DNA of 64,000 nucleotides from Microbacterium neungamense (GCF_024971095.1 NZ_CP069717.1:992001-1056000), one strand, 5' to 3'; shown: positions 18,295 through 27,029, numbered from the stretch's first letter. Translations and numbers: made by a program. Notes: generated by a model from the letters alone, not told the origin.

Positions 18295-19485
18295 ATGCGC
18301 AGGAAGATCATCGCCACGGCGATGGCGGCGACCGCCGCCCTCGCCCTGTCCGCCTGTTCCGGCACCGCCGAAGGCGGCACGCCCGAGGGCGACGGGCAGC
18401 TGAAGATCGAGGTCCCCGACATCCCCATGATCGAGGAGCTCGGCGAGAACGAGAAGGAGGTGAACATCATCGCCTGGTCGGGCTTCGTGGAGCCGGCCTG
18501 GAGCGACGAGTTCACCGAGCTGACCGGATGCACGGTGAACCGCCGCGTCGCCGGGACCAGTGACGAGATGGTGCAGCTGATGCGCACCGGCGACTACGAC
18601 CTCGTCTCCGCCTCCGGCGACGCCAGCCTCCGGCTGATCGCCGGCGGCGACGTGCAGCCGCTGAACCTGGATCTGATCCCGAACTTCGGCGATGACATCG
18701 TCGAGGGCATGAAGGGGCAGATCTACGACACCATCAACGGCAAGTCCTACGGCATCCCGATCGGCCGCGGCGCCAACATCCTGCAGTACAACAGCGAGGT
18801 CGTCACCGAGGAGCCCACCAGCTGGGACGTCGTCTGGGAGAAGGACAGCCCGTACGCCGGCAAGGTGACCGCCTACGATGCGCCGATCTACATCGCCGAC
18901 GCCGCCGTCTACCTGATGGCGCACCAGCCCGAGCTCGGCATCGAGAACCCGTACGCGCTGGACGAGAAGCAGCTGGCGGCGGCCGTCGACCTGCTCAAGC
19001 AACAGAACGAGATCGTCTCCGAGTACTGGTCCGACCCGGCCGCGCAGATCACGTCGTTCGCCGGCGGCACCACCGTGGTCGGCACCTCGTGGGAGGTGCT
19101 GCGCAAGCTCACCCAGGACGAGAAGTTCAAGAGCGTGCTGCCCGAGGAGGGCTCGACCGGCTGGTCGGACGCCTGGATGCTCGCGGCCGAGGCGAAGAAC
19201 CCGAACTGCGCGTACGCGTGGATGGACTACGCCTCCTCTCCCGAGGTGAACGGCGCGATCGCGATGAACTTCGGCATGGCCCCGGCCAACGCCGCGTTCT
19301 GCGAGACCAGCGCCGAGGCGAAGGCGCACTGCGACTACTACCACGCCACCGACGAGGAGTACTTCAAGAAGGTGTGGTTCTGGACCACTCCGATCGAGCA
19401 GTGCATCGACGGACGCGACCCGGAGGAGGTCACCTGCACCAACTTCCAGCAGTGGACCGACGCCTGGATGAGCATCAAGGGCTGA
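18295..19485 (+). CDS. potD: Extracellular solute-binding lipoprotein of the polyamine-type importer
   Basis: The 396-residue precursor has a signal peptide ending in the lipobox LALSACSG, so it should be lipid-anchored to the outer face of the membrane. The mature part resembles spermidine/putrescine-binding proteins: IIAWSGFVEPAWSDEFTELTG, then a SYGIPIGRG hinge region, then GTTVVGTSWEVLRKL. It is rich in acidic residues, as expected for amine ligands. It lies between the ATPase and the two permeases. Several cysteines near the C-terminus (CETSAEAKAHC, CIDG, CTN) may form disulfides. Ligand identity is not established. Confidence 0.83.
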   Translation: MRRKIIATAMAATAALALSACSGTAEGGTPEGDGQLKIEVPDIPMIEELGENEKEVNIIAWSGFVEPAWSDEFTELTGCTVNRRVAGTSDEMVQLMRTGDYDLVSASGDASLRLIAGGDVQPLNLDLIPNFGDDIVEGMKGQIYDTINGKSYGIPIGRGANILQYNSEVVTEEPTSWDVVWEKDSPYAGKVTAYDAPIYIADAAVYLMAHQPELGIENPYALDEKQLAAAVDLLKQQNEIVSEYWSDPAAQITSFAGGTTVVGTSWEVLRKLTQDEKFKSVLPEEGSTGWSDAWMLAAEAKNPNCAYAWMDYASSPEVNGAIAMNFGMAPANAAFCETSAEAKAHCDYYHATDEEYFKKVWFWTTPIEQCIDGRDPEEVTCTNFQQWTDAWMSIKG

Positions 19486-19561
19486 ACACCTGCGCCCGGG
19501 GCGGGACCGCGTCCCGCCCCGGGCTCCCCACCACCACACGAGCACCGACACGAGGACCGAC

Positions 19562-20389
19562 ATGAGACGCCGCATCCGCATCGCGGGCTTGCTGGCCCTG
19601 CCGATGACCTGGCTCATCGGGATCTACATCTTCTCCCTGGTGATGCTGCTGGTGACCGCGTTCTGGGTGACCGACCCGTTCACCTCCAAGGTGAAGCCCG
19701 GCTTCACGCTGCGCAACTTCGAGCAGCTCATCGCGAACCCGGCCTACCTGTCCACATCGCTGCGCACGCTCGGCATCGCCCTCGGCGTCACCGTGCTGTC
19801 GATCGTGATCTCGGTGCCGCTGGGCATCTTCATGGCGAAGGTCGCCTCGCCGTGGCTGCGCGGCGTGCTCGCGGTCTCGATCACGCTCCCGCTGTGGGCG
19901 GGCTACCTGGTGAAGGTGCTCGCCATGCGGATCACCTTCACCGAACAGGGCTTCTTCAACTGGCTGCTCGCACCGTTCGGGCTGCACGGCCCCGGCTTCA
20001 CGCTGGTCACGGTCGTGATCACCCTCACCTATCTCTGGCTGCCGTACATGGCGGTGCCGGTGTACACCGCCATCCGCCAGCTCCCGCCGAACCTGTTCGA
20101 CGCGTCGGCCGACCTCGGCGCCGGATCGTGGCGGACGATCCGCACCGTCGTGCTGCCGCTGATCAAGCCGGCGATCATCGCCGGGTCGGTGTTCACCTTC
20201 TCCCTGAGCCTGGGCGACTACCTGGTCGCCAAGTTCGTCGGCGGGGACACCCAGATGATCGGCAGCGTCATCGCCTCCAACATCAACCTGAATCCGCCGC
20301 TGGCGGCGGCGTTCTCGCTGGTGCCGATCGCCTTCGTCGTCGTGTACCTGGTGAGCGTGCAGCGCACCGGCGCCCTGGAAAGGATGTGA
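19562..20389 (+). CDS. potB: ABC transporter permease, PotB-like
   Basis: The 275-residue integral membrane protein has about six helices, beginning at LLALPMTWLIGIYIFSLVML. The EAA-type coupling loop reads LFDASADLGAGSWRTIRTVVLPLIKP near residue 180, where it contacts the ATPase. It is the third gene of the importer operon and is followed after 7 nt by the second permease. The conserved order and membrane topology support the PotB call. Substrate is unproven. Confidence 0.86.
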   Translation: MRRRIRIAGLLALPMTWLIGIYIFSLVMLLVTAFWVTDPFTSKVKPGFTLRNFEQLIANPAYLSTSLRTLGIALGVTVLSIVISVPLGIFMAKVASPWLRGVLAVSITLPLWAGYLVKVLAMRITFTEQGFFNWLLAPFGLHGPGFTLVTVVITLTYLWLPYMAVPVYTAIRQLPPNLFDASADLGAGSWRTIRTVVLPLIKPAIIAGSVFTFSLSLGDYLVAKFVGGDTQMIGSVIASNINLNPPLAAAFSLVPIAFVVVYLVSVQRTGALERM

Positions 20390-20396
20390 GCGGATC

Positions 20397-21209
20397 ATGC
20401 TGAGGCCGTCCCGCACCGCGAAGGTCATGCTCGGCGTCGTCGTCGCGCTCATCCTCGCGTTCCTGTACGTGCCGCTGCTGCTGGTCGTGCTGAACTCGTT
20501 CAACGCCGCGCGGATCGCCAGCTGGCCCGTGGCGGACTTCTCCCTGGAGTGGTGGGGGAGGGCGTTCACGAGCCGCCCGGTGCGCGACGCGCTGGTCAAC
20601 TCGCTGCTGGTCGCCGCCGGCGCCACCGTGATCGCCGTCGTCCTCGGCACGCTGGTCGCCTTCGCGCTCCAGCGTCATCGCTTCTTCGGTCAGCGCGCCG
20701 TGAACCTGCTGGTGGTGCTGCCGATCGCGCTGCCCGGCATCGTCACCGGCGTCGCGCTGAACAACACCTACAACCAGATGCTGGAGCCGATCGGCGTCCA
20801 GGTCGGGTTCTTCGGGATGATCATCGCGCACGGCACCTTTTGCATCGTGATGGTGTTCAACAACGTGCTGGCGCGGCTGCGCCGGCTGAACCCGAGCATC
20901 GAGGAGGCCTCCACCGACCTCGGCGCCACGCCCTGGCAGACGTTCCGGCTGGTCACCTTCCCGCAGTTCCGCAGCGCCCTGGTGGCCGGGGCGATCCTCG
21001 CCTTCGCGCTCAGCTTCGACGAGGTCTACGTGACGATCTTCACCGCCCCGCCCGGGGTGGACACGCTGCCGCTGTGGATCATGAACCAGATGGCGCGGCC
21101 GAACGAGGCGAGCGTGGTCAACGTGGTCGCCACGGTGGTGATCCTCGCCTCCTTCATCCCGGTCTGGGTGTCGCAGCGGCTGGGGCGCGACGTGACCGAG
21201 CGGGACTGA
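20397..21209 (+). CDS. potC: ABC transporter permease, PotC-like
   Basis: This 270-residue permease pairs with the preceding one. The first helix is VVALILAFLYVPLLLVVLNSF, and the coupling loop is IEEASTDLGATPWQTFRLVTFPQ near residue 166. The FDEVYVTIFTA segment near 205 is typical of PotC. It is the last gene of the operon. A short gap leads to the FKBP gene, which has its own upstream signals. Confidence 0.86.
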   Translation: MLRPSRTAKVMLGVVVALILAFLYVPLLLVVLNSFNAARIASWPVADFSLEWWGRAFTSRPVRDALVNSLLVAAGATVIAVVLGTLVAFALQRHRFFGQRAVNLLVVLPIALPGIVTGVALNNTYNQMLEPIGVQVGFFGMIIAHGTFCIVMVFNNVLARLRRLNPSIEEASTDLGATPWQTFRLVTFPQFRSALVAGAILAFALSFDEVYVTIFTAPPGVDTLPLWIMNQMARPNEASVVNVVATVVILASFIPVWVSQRLGRDVTERD

Positions 21210-21273
21210 CGATTTCGCGTTCAGCGGAGGCCCCGCGTTGACCGCGCCGCCGCGGCTCGGGTTGGATGGAGGC

Positions 21274-21642
21274 ATGACTGATCGCACAAAGCCCGAGTTC
21301 GACGCGCCGACCGGCCCCGCCCCCGCGGACCTCGTCGTCCGCGACATCATCGTCGGCGACGGCCCCGAGGCCAAGCCGGGCGACACCGTCACCGTCCACT
21401 ACGCGGGCGTCGAGTACGACTCCGGCGAGGAGTTCGACTCCTCGTGGGGCCGCGGCGAGACCATCCAGTTCCCGCTGCGCGGGCTCATCCAGGGCTGGCA
21501 GGAGGGCATCCCCGGCATGAAGGTCGGCGGGCGCCGTGAGCTCACCATCCCGCCGCACCTGGCCTACGGCCCGGCCGGCGCCGGTCACTTCCTCTCCGGC
21601 AAGACCCTCATCTTCATCATCGACCTCGTCTCCGTCGGCTGA
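21274..21642 (+). CDS. FKBP-type peptidyl-prolyl cis-trans isomerase
   Basis: The 122-residue single-domain FKBP speeds cis-trans isomerisation of X-Pro bonds during protein folding. Family landmarks are VTVHYAGVEYDSGEEFDSSW, then GLIQGWQEGIPGMKVGGRR, IPPHLAYG and LIFIIDLVSV, which place the active-site aromatic and hydrophobic residues. There is no signal peptide, so it is cytosolic. The ATG at 21274 is preceded by GGAGG, and homology starts nearby; a longer frame from 21238 is less likely. Confidence 0.92.
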   Translation: MTDRTKPEFDAPTGPAPADLVVRDIIVGDGPEAKPGDTVTVHYAGVEYDSGEEFDSSWGRGETIQFPLRGLIQGWQEGIPGMKVGGRRELTIPPHLAYGPAGAGHFLSGKTLIFIIDLVSVG

Positions 21643-21655
21643 CGGAGGCCTTCGC

Positions 21656-21687
21656 AGAGCCCCGGGCCCGTCAGGGCTCGGGGCTCT
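21656..21687. terminator. Hairpin terminator between convergent FKBP and MFS genes
   Basis: The arms AGAGCCCC (21656-21663) and GGGGCTCT (21680-21687) pair perfectly around a GC-rich loop. The hairpin contains the stop codon of the MFS gene. It probably terminates transcription from both sides. Confidence 0.65.
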
Positions 21688-22832
21688 CGGCGTCGTAGCC
21701 GGCGAAGCGCGGGTTCAGCCGGGCGAGCACCGCCACCAGCACGATCACGACGAACCCGCCGAGCAGCGGCGGGAACCAGAGCGCGGTGACCGTCGCCAGC
21801 GCGCCCGCGTACAGCGCCCCCACGCGCGGACCGCCGGCGACCACGACGATGAACACGCCCTGCAGACGCCCGCGCATGGCATCCGGCACCCCGGCCAGCA
21901 GCACGGCACCGAACACGGCGATCGCGGCCCCGTAGGCCTGCACCGCCCTGGCGATGCCGCGGCCGTGCCAGCGGTACTGCACCACCCGGCCCGACATCAA
22001 ACTGGACAGGAACGTGCCGACCGCGACGGCCGCGGTCAGCGCGCCCGTCGTGATCGCCCCGCCGCCGAGCAGCACCGTGCCGAGTGCGGGGAACAGCGCC
22101 AGAGGCTGGCCGAAGGTCATCGCGATCAGATCGAGCACGTACTGCATCCGGATGTTGCGCGCGCGGCGCAGGAAGCGCCACCCGTCCACGAGCGATGCCA
22201 GACCGGGGCGGACGATCTCGCCCTCGGGGCCGCAGCGCCGGCAGCGTCCACAGCCCGAGGAACATCGACAGCATCAGCAGCACGTCGATCGTGTACGTCC
22301 AGCCGTCCCCGGTGAGCGCCACCAGGACGCCGGCGACAGCAGGGCCGACCATGACGGTCAGGCCGAAGGCCACGCCGTTCAGGGCGGAGGCGGCGGCGAG
22401 CATCTCGCGGGGGATGAGCCGCGGCACGATCGCGGTGCGGGTCGCCATGCCCACCGAGTTGGCCGCCGCGATGATCATGCTCAGCGCGTACAGCCACCAG
22501 ATCGTCTCCAGGCCCGTCCAGGTGAGCGCGGCCAGCAGCGTCGTCGCGGCGAACGCCACCGCCGCGGCGAGCAGGGCCACCCGTCGCCGGTCGAACGCGT
22601 CGGCGAGCATCCCGCCGTACAGCCCGGCGAGGACCATGGGAACCAGCCCGGCGACGGCGATCATCGACACGGCCAGGCTGCTGCCGGTGAGCGCGAACAC
22701 GTGCAGCATCACCGTGACGATCGTGAGCTGGCCGCCGATGCCGGCCAGCGACGAGCCGATCCACATACGGGCGAAGGCCGGCGAGGCGGTGAGCGGAGTG
22801 AGATCGATGAGATGCCCGCGGGAGAACTGCAC
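21671..22832 (-). pseudogene. MFS transporter with a +1 frameshift
   Basis: An efflux-type major facilitator of about 386 residues is split by a frameshift. The N-terminal frame runs from ATG 22832 ([14 protein letters not shown]) through about six helices to [12 protein letters not shown]. The correct reading then moves to another frame ([20 protein letters not shown]) and continues to the stop at 21671. The switch is at a run of four G on the plus strand near 22235-22238; three would restore the frame. This is typical of a homopolymer slip or a sequencing error. Both halves are otherwise conserved, so the lesion is recent or artefactual. Substrate is unknown. Confidence 0.85.
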
Positions 22833-22877
22833 CCCTCGAGGCTATCGGGGCGGTGCGGCCGCGGCCGTCACGGCTGG

Positions 22878-22883
22878 TAGACT
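22878..22883 (+). promoter_or_regulatory. Probable -10 box (TAGACT) for rpsO
   Basis: TAGACT lies about 92 nt before the rpsO start, giving an untranslated leader of roughly 85 nt. S15 often regulates its own mRNA through a leader structure. I cannot show that here, and the leader has no obvious perfect hairpin. Confidence 0.4.
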
Positions 22884-22974
22884 CGTTCAGTTGCCGTTAG
22901 ATCGGCCGCGGATAAAGAGAGCCTGCGCAACCGGCGTCGGGCACCGCGCAACAAGCAGAGAGGGGATCGAATCC

Positions 22975-23244
22975 ATGGCACTGGAAGCAGACGTCAAGAA
23001 GGCGATCATCGAAGAGTACGCGACGCACCCCGGTGACACCGGATCCCCCGAGGTGCAGGTCGCTCTGCTGACGCAGCGCATCAAGGACCTCACCGAGCAC
23101 CTGAAGGACCACAAGCACGACCACCACTCGCGCCGTGGCCTGTTCCTGCTCGTCGGTCAGCGCCGTCGTCTGCTCGGCTACCTCCAGGACATCGACATCG
23201 AGCGCTACCGCTCGCTGATCGAGCGCCTGGGGCTGCGCCGATAA
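22975..23244 (+). CDS. rpsO: 30S ribosomal protein S15
   Basis: S15 is the primary 16S rRNA-binding protein that helps form the central platform of the small subunit. The 89-residue length and the sequence [20 protein letters not shown], followed by the [21 protein letters not shown] segment, are diagnostic. In many actinobacteria rpsO and pnp are neighbours, but here pnp begins 12.8 kb downstream. A strong terminator follows the gene, so it is transcribed alone. Confidence 0.97.
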   Translation: MALEADVKKAIIEEYATHPGDTGSPEVQVALLTQRIKDLTEHLKDHKHDHHSRRGLFLLVGQRRRLLGYLQDIDIERYRSLIERLGLRR

Positions 23245-23288
23245 GACAGACAGGACGACCAGCGTTCATCGCGCAAAACGTTCTTGAG

Positions 23289-23317
23289 AAGGCCGCCTCA
23301 CGGTGTGGGGCGGCCTT
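23289..23317. terminator. Hairpin terminator of rpsO
   Basis: The stem AAGGCCGCC / GGCGGCCTT encloses an 11-nt loop and is followed by a T-containing tail. It overlaps the last codons of the convergent surE gene, so it may act for both. Confidence 0.75.
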
Positions 23318-24080
23318 CGTCGTCGCCGGCGGACTCGGCGGTCTCGTAGCCGACGGGGCGGTGCGAGACCGGCTCGATGCCGGTCAGCGTCGCCCAGCCC
23401 TCCGCCAGCAGCGCGGCATCCGTTCCCGGCAGCGGCTCGTTCGGCAGATCCTCCACCGCGAGCCGGATGTGTCCCACGCCGCGCTCGCTCAGCGTGGTCT
23501 GCACGATGCCGAAGGGCGCCAGCGGCGCCTCGCGGATGCCCCGCGGCGCGTCGGTGTTCGGCACGTTCAGGTTGAGCACGGCGCCCTCCTCGAGCCGGGA
23601 GAGGAACGGCAGCAGCGTCATCGCGACCCCCGCCGCCGTCTCCCAGGCGAAGGACGTCGGATGCATCCCGACGTCGAGCGAGACCGCGAGCGCACGGGCG
23701 CCGTTCAGCCCGCCGGTGAGGGCCGCCCCCACCGTGCCTGAGTGCAGGATGGCGCGTCCGACGTTCGCCCCGTGGTTGACGCCGCTGAGCACGAGGTCCG
23801 GCGGATCGCCGAAGGCGCCGTGCGCGGCGATCAGCGCGATCAGGCCCGGCCCGCCGCGGACCGCGAACGCGGGGACGTCCTCGAGGCCGTCGAGCCGGCG
23901 CCGGTCGACCGCGATGCGACCGCCCTCCTCGCCGGCAACGATCGAGGCGCTGGTGCCGCTGGACTGCCGCTCGGGGGCGGCGACCGTGACCTCGAGCCCG
24001 TGCGCCACGGCGGCCCGCGCGAGCACGGCGAGGCCGGGGGCGTCGATGCCGTCGTCGTTCGTGATCAGCGTGCGGGTCAT
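23298..24080 (-). CDS. surE: 5'/3'-nucleotidase SurE
   Basis: SurE dephosphorylates nucleoside monophosphates and is linked to survival under stress. The 260-residue product begins LITNDDGIDAPGL, with the two metal-binding Asp residues. It also has APERQSSGTSAS with the metal-binding Ser region and the conserved DLVLSGVNHGANVG near residue 95. Its start overlaps the stop codon of the upstream kinase fragment in ATGA, so it was translationally coupled to that gene. Because the kinase is now disrupted, expression of surE may depend on a remaining upstream signal I could not identify. Confidence 0.92.
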   Translation of the reverse strand: MTRTLITNDDGIDAPGLAVLARAAVAHGLEVTVAAPERQSSGTSASIVAGEEGGRIAVDRRRLDGLEDVPAFAVRGGPGLIALIAAHGAFGDPPDLVLSGVNHGANVGRAILHSGTVGAALTGGLNGARALAVSLDVGMHPTSFAWETAAGVAMTLLPFLSRLEEGAVLNLNVPNTDAPRGIREAPLAPFGIVQTTLSERGVGHIRLAVEDLPNEPLPGTDAALLAEGWATLTGIEPVSHRPVGYETAESAGDDEGRPTP

Positions 24081-24548
24081 CGGGGGTCCCCGTCCTCGCG
24101 GCGGCCGTCGTCGGCGAGCGAGGCCAGCTGATCCGGGCTGAGATGCGGCATGTCGCCATCGGGTTCGCGCAGCACCCGCGTGCGCACGGCCCCGCGCAGG
24201 CGCTCGATCGCCTCGGTGTCGCCGGTGCCGAGGCCGTGACGGGTCACGTTCAGCGCCCCGGCGGCCGCGCCCAGGGTCACCGCGTGGCGCAGCGGTTCGC
24301 CCAGCGCGAGCCCGACGCACAGTCCGGCGGTCAGGGAGTCGGCGCCGCCGCGCCGGTCGTGCACGTACGCGGCGCCGAACCCCTCCCGTTCCACCGCGAT
24401 GACCGAGAAGCCCTCCTGCTCCAGCAGGCTGCGCACCACCCGGCCGGTCTCGCCGGTGAGCACGCTGCACAGCGTGACCGAGGCGCCCAGCCGGCGCATC
24501 ATGCGGGCCTGCCAGATGCCCTGACCGCCGGCGTGGACGTGGATGTTC
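24077..24548 (-). pseudogene. PfkB-family sugar kinase, internally deleted and missing its N-terminus
   Basis: The frame codes for fragments of a ribokinase-like (PfkB) enzyme. The N-terminal segment reads IHVHAGGQGIWQARMMRRLG and continues to AAYVHDRRGG, then jumps directly to ADSLTAGLCVGLALGEP, the C-terminal anion-hole and ATP-binding part. About 130-150 central residues typical of the family are missing, as are the first strands. The internal join lies at about 24345-24352 within GACCGGCGCGGC-like sequence that plausibly occurred at both ends, suggesting deletion between short direct repeats. The Asp of GADSLTAG (normally GAGDS) is retained, but the protein cannot fold normally. It is coupled to surE by an ATGA overlap. 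Confidence 0.85.
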
Positions 24549-24716
24549 CGCCTCACGCAGAGCGCGCGCGAGCAGGAGCATGCGCTGGAGCACCGGCAGC
24601 TCTTCGACGCGATCGCCGCCGGACGCCCCGAGCTCGCCGCCGCCCAGGCGTTCGCGCACATCGAGCTGGCGCGCGAACCCATCATCCGCGCGCTCGCCGA
24701 AAAGCTGGGCTGGTGA
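24549..24716 (+). pseudogene. C-terminal fragment of an FCD-domain GntR regulator
   Basis: On the plus strand, 55 codons ending at TGA 24714-24716 read like the end of an FCD domain: EQEHALEHRQLFDAIAAG, then AFAHIELAREPIIRALAEKLG. There is no DNA-binding domain and no start codon. The fragment abuts, head to head, the N-terminally truncated PfkB kinase at about 24549. The ancestral divergent promoter region and the first parts of both genes appear to have been deleted together. The fragment is below usual ORF-size cut-offs. The identification rests on the helix pattern and is moderately confident. Confidence 0.68.
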
Positions 24717-24740
24717 AGCCCGCCCGCCGGCGACGCGCGC

Positions 24741-25745
24741 TCAGGCGGACGCGCCGACGAGATCGGGGTGGTGGACGGCTGCGACGTCCGGGTGCGCCCG
24801 CAGTCGGGACTTCAGCGCGTTCTCGCCGTAGAGGGCGTGGATCGGGTTGGCCGGGTCCGCGGTCACGCCGCGGGCCTGGGCGGCCAGCTCCGGCGGCAGT
24901 GGGATCGGCGGGAGGCGCTGGTCCAGGGCCGGGTTGAAGAAGAACGGGATCGAGATCCGGTCCTCGGGTGCACGCGGGGACAGGACCCGGTGGTTCGTCG
25001 CTCGCAGGTAGCCGCCGGTGGCGTGCTCGAGCAGCTCGCCGATGTTCACCACGAACGCGCCCGGCACCGGCGGGGCGTCCACCCAGGCGCCGTCGCGCTC
25101 CACCTGAAGGCCGCCCTTGCCCGGCTCGACCCACAGCAGGGTGAGCACGCCGGAGTCCTTGTGCGCGCCCACGCCCTGCTGCGGCTCCGGCGCGTCCGTG
25201 CCGGGATAGCGGACGATCTTGATGAGCGTCGACGGCTCGCCGAAGTGGCGGTCGAAGTACGACTCCTCGGCGCCCAGGGACAGCGCCCAGGCGCGCAGCA
25301 GCCGCCGGGACACGGCGGAGAGCGCGGCGTGCCACTCCTCGACGACTTCGCGCAGCCCGGGCTGCGCGGCCGGCCACAGGTTCGGTCCGATCAGCCGGTT
25401 GTACGCCGGGCCGCCGGTCACCGGCTCGCGTTCCGGGCCGATGTCGATCTGCTCGCGCCAGTCCACCCTCCCCTGGGTGCGCTCGCCGCCGATGCGCGTG
25501 TACCCCCGGAAGTGCGGGCTGCGCACGTTCTCGATCGCGAGCTTGTCGTCCTCGGGCAGGGCGAAGAAGTCGCGGGCGGCGCGGTGCAGCCTCTCCTCGA
25601 GCGCGGCGGGGACGCCGGTGCCGGTGAGGTAGAAGAAGCCGACGTCCCGTGTCGCCGCGCGCAGCGCCTCCCGGAACGCCGCTGCGGCGGACGGGCCGCG
25701 GTCGAGCTCCGACAGGTCGAGGACGGGGAGCGTGAGATCTGCCAT
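24741..25745 (-). CDS. 2-oxoglutarate/Fe(II)-dependent dioxygenase, isopenicillin-N-synthase-like
   Basis: The 334-residue protein has the double-stranded beta-helix oxygenase fold. The N-terminal DIOX_N region includes FREALRAATRDVGFFYLTGTG. The iron ligands are His and Asp in AHKDSGVLTLLW near residue 195 and a second His in ATNHRVLSPRAPED near 250. The co-substrate-binding Arg follows in the same segment (EDRISIPFFF). These enzymes oxidise varied small molecules. Nothing nearby indicates beta-lactam synthesis, so that reaction should not be assumed. Monocistronic. Confidence 0.87.
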   Translation of the reverse strand: MADLTLPVLDLSELDRGPSAAAAFREALRAATRDVGFFYLTGTGVPAALEERLHRAARDFFALPEDDKLAIENVRSPHFRGYTRIGGERTQGRVDWREQIDIGPEREPVTGGPAYNRLIGPNLWPAAQPGLREVVEEWHAALSAVSRRLLRAWALSLGAEESYFDRHFGEPSTLIKIVRYPGTDAPEPQQGVGAHKDSGVLTLLWVEPGKGGLQVERDGAWVDAPPVPGAFVVNIGELLEHATGGYLRATNHRVLSPRAPEDRISIPFFFNPALDQRLPPIPLPPELAAQARGVTADPANPIHALYGENALKSRLRAHPDVAAVHHPDLVGASA

Positions 25746-25803
25746 GCCGGAACGCTACGCGCCGCACGGCGGGGGCGGGCGACTGTTGCGCCGCGTTACC
25801 CGG

Positions 25804-26925
25804 TCAGCTCCGGCGCGAGCCGGTCGGGTCGCTGCGGTGGTCCTCGGCGGAGGCGAGGGTGCGGTCGGCGAACATCCAGCGCGGCCGCGGCTCGATCAGC
25901 GGCCGGAACACCGTGCGCACCGGCCTCGTGGCCAGCACGAACGCGGTGAACACCGAGAGCAGGGTGACCAGCGGCAGCCAGAGCCAGGTGGGGTCGAGCC
26001 CGCGCAGCACACCGGACTCGCGGAACGGATACAGCACGAAGGAGTGCAGCAGGTAGACGTACATCGTGTACTGGCCGAAGCGGGTCCACCGCCGCGTGCT
26101 GCGTGGGATCAGGGCCAGGAACGCCGCGCTGAGCACGATCGCCAGCGCCATCAGGCCCAGCCGCAGGCCGCCCGCCCACCACTGCTCGCCGCCGAGGTCG
26201 GCGTACGAGTCCTCGTAGAAGAGCCAGTGCCGCAGGTCGATCTCCTGCCATGTGGGCAGCCACAGCCAGCACACGAACGCCCAGCCCGCGAGCACCGCCA
26301 CGGCGGCGACGCGCACCCACCACGGGCGGTGGTCGATGAGGCCGAAGCGCCGCACGATGTCGTGCTCGCGCAGCCACCAGCCCAGGGTGAAGAAGAAGAG
26401 CAGCCCGAGGGTGCGCGACAGCGAGAAGGTGCTGTCGACGTTGCCGAGATAGCCCACCCCGATGGAGATCGCCAGCGCCCACAGCAACGGCCAGCGCAGC
26501 AGCGCCAGGTAGGGCAGCACGAGCCGGAAGATGCCGAGGGCGAGCAGGAACCACAGGGTCCAGGACGGCTGGGTGAGGTTCGGGTCGGCGCGACCCTCGA
26601 CCAGCCACTTGGTGAGCGTCCAGAGCATCTCGAAGATGACGTAGGGCACCAGGATGTCGGTGATCACACGTGCCATCTGGCGCCGGGTCGGGCTGCCGGA
26701 CTTGGAGAAGTAGCCCGAGATGATCGCGAACGCCGGCATGTGGAAGGCGTAGATGCTCAGGTAGAACGCGTACGCGACGTCGGAGTCGTAGATGAGGCGC
26801 TGGATGCCGTGGCCGAGGACGACCAGGACGATGCACGCGAAGCGCGCGTTGTCCCAGAACGGGACGCGCCGCCGCGGGCGGGGGAGAGGGCCGGTGGCCG
26901 GCGGATGCTGCGCGGCGCTGCTCAT
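25804..26925 (-). CDS. Acyltransferase 3 family membrane protein
   Basis: The 373-residue protein has about ten membrane helices and belongs to the OafA/YrhL-like acyltransferase 3 family, which transfers acyl groups to surface carbohydrates. The family signature starts at PFWDNARFACIVLVVLGHG with the conserved catalytic His. FYLSIYAFHMPAFAIISGYFSKSG follows as the next helix pair. The start at 26925 (MSSAAQ) was chosen over a longer frame because homology begins at about residue 20. It is the last gene before the divergent monooxygenase operon. The acceptor is unknown. Confidence 0.87.
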   Translation of the reverse strand: MSSAAQHPPATGPLPRPRRRVPFWDNARFACIVLVVLGHGIQRLIYDSDVAYAFYLSIYAFHMPAFAIISGYFSKSGSPTRRQMARVITDILVPYVIFEMLWTLTKWLVEGRADPNLTQPSWTLWFLLALGIFRLVLPYLALLRWPLLWALAISIGVGYLGNVDSTFSLSRTLGLLFFFTLGWWLREHDIVRRFGLIDHRPWWVRVAAVAVLAGWAFVCWLWLPTWQEIDLRHWLFYEDSYADLGGEQWWAGGLRLGLMALAIVLSAAFLALIPRSTRRWTRFGQYTMYVYLLHSFVLYPFRESGVLRGLDPTWLWLPLVTLLSVFTAFVLATRPVRTVFRPLIEPRPRWMFADRTLASAEDHRSDPTGSRRS

Positions 26926-26966
26926 CCCTCCACGGTACCGGCGGGAATAGAGTTGCGTCTTCCGCG

Positions 26967-26996
26967 TTGTACCAGATACATTCACCTGAATAGAAG
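26967..26996 (+). promoter_or_regulatory. Probable promoter of the monooxygenase/FMN reductase operon
   Basis: TTGTAC (26967-26972) and TAGAAG (26991-26996) are 18 nt apart, a fair sigma70-type match in a locally AT-rich segment. The start would fall near 27003, giving a short leader with GGAGAG before the GTG start codon. Confidence 0.45.
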
Positions 26997-27029
26997 CGGA
27001 TGCCTGCGGCATCCCGAGCGGAGAGAACA

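Noticed and set aside
24741..25745. A beta-lactam biosynthesis gene
   Set aside because: Similarity is to the broad isopenicillin-N-synthase-like oxygenase family only; no peptide synthetase or related genes lie nearby.
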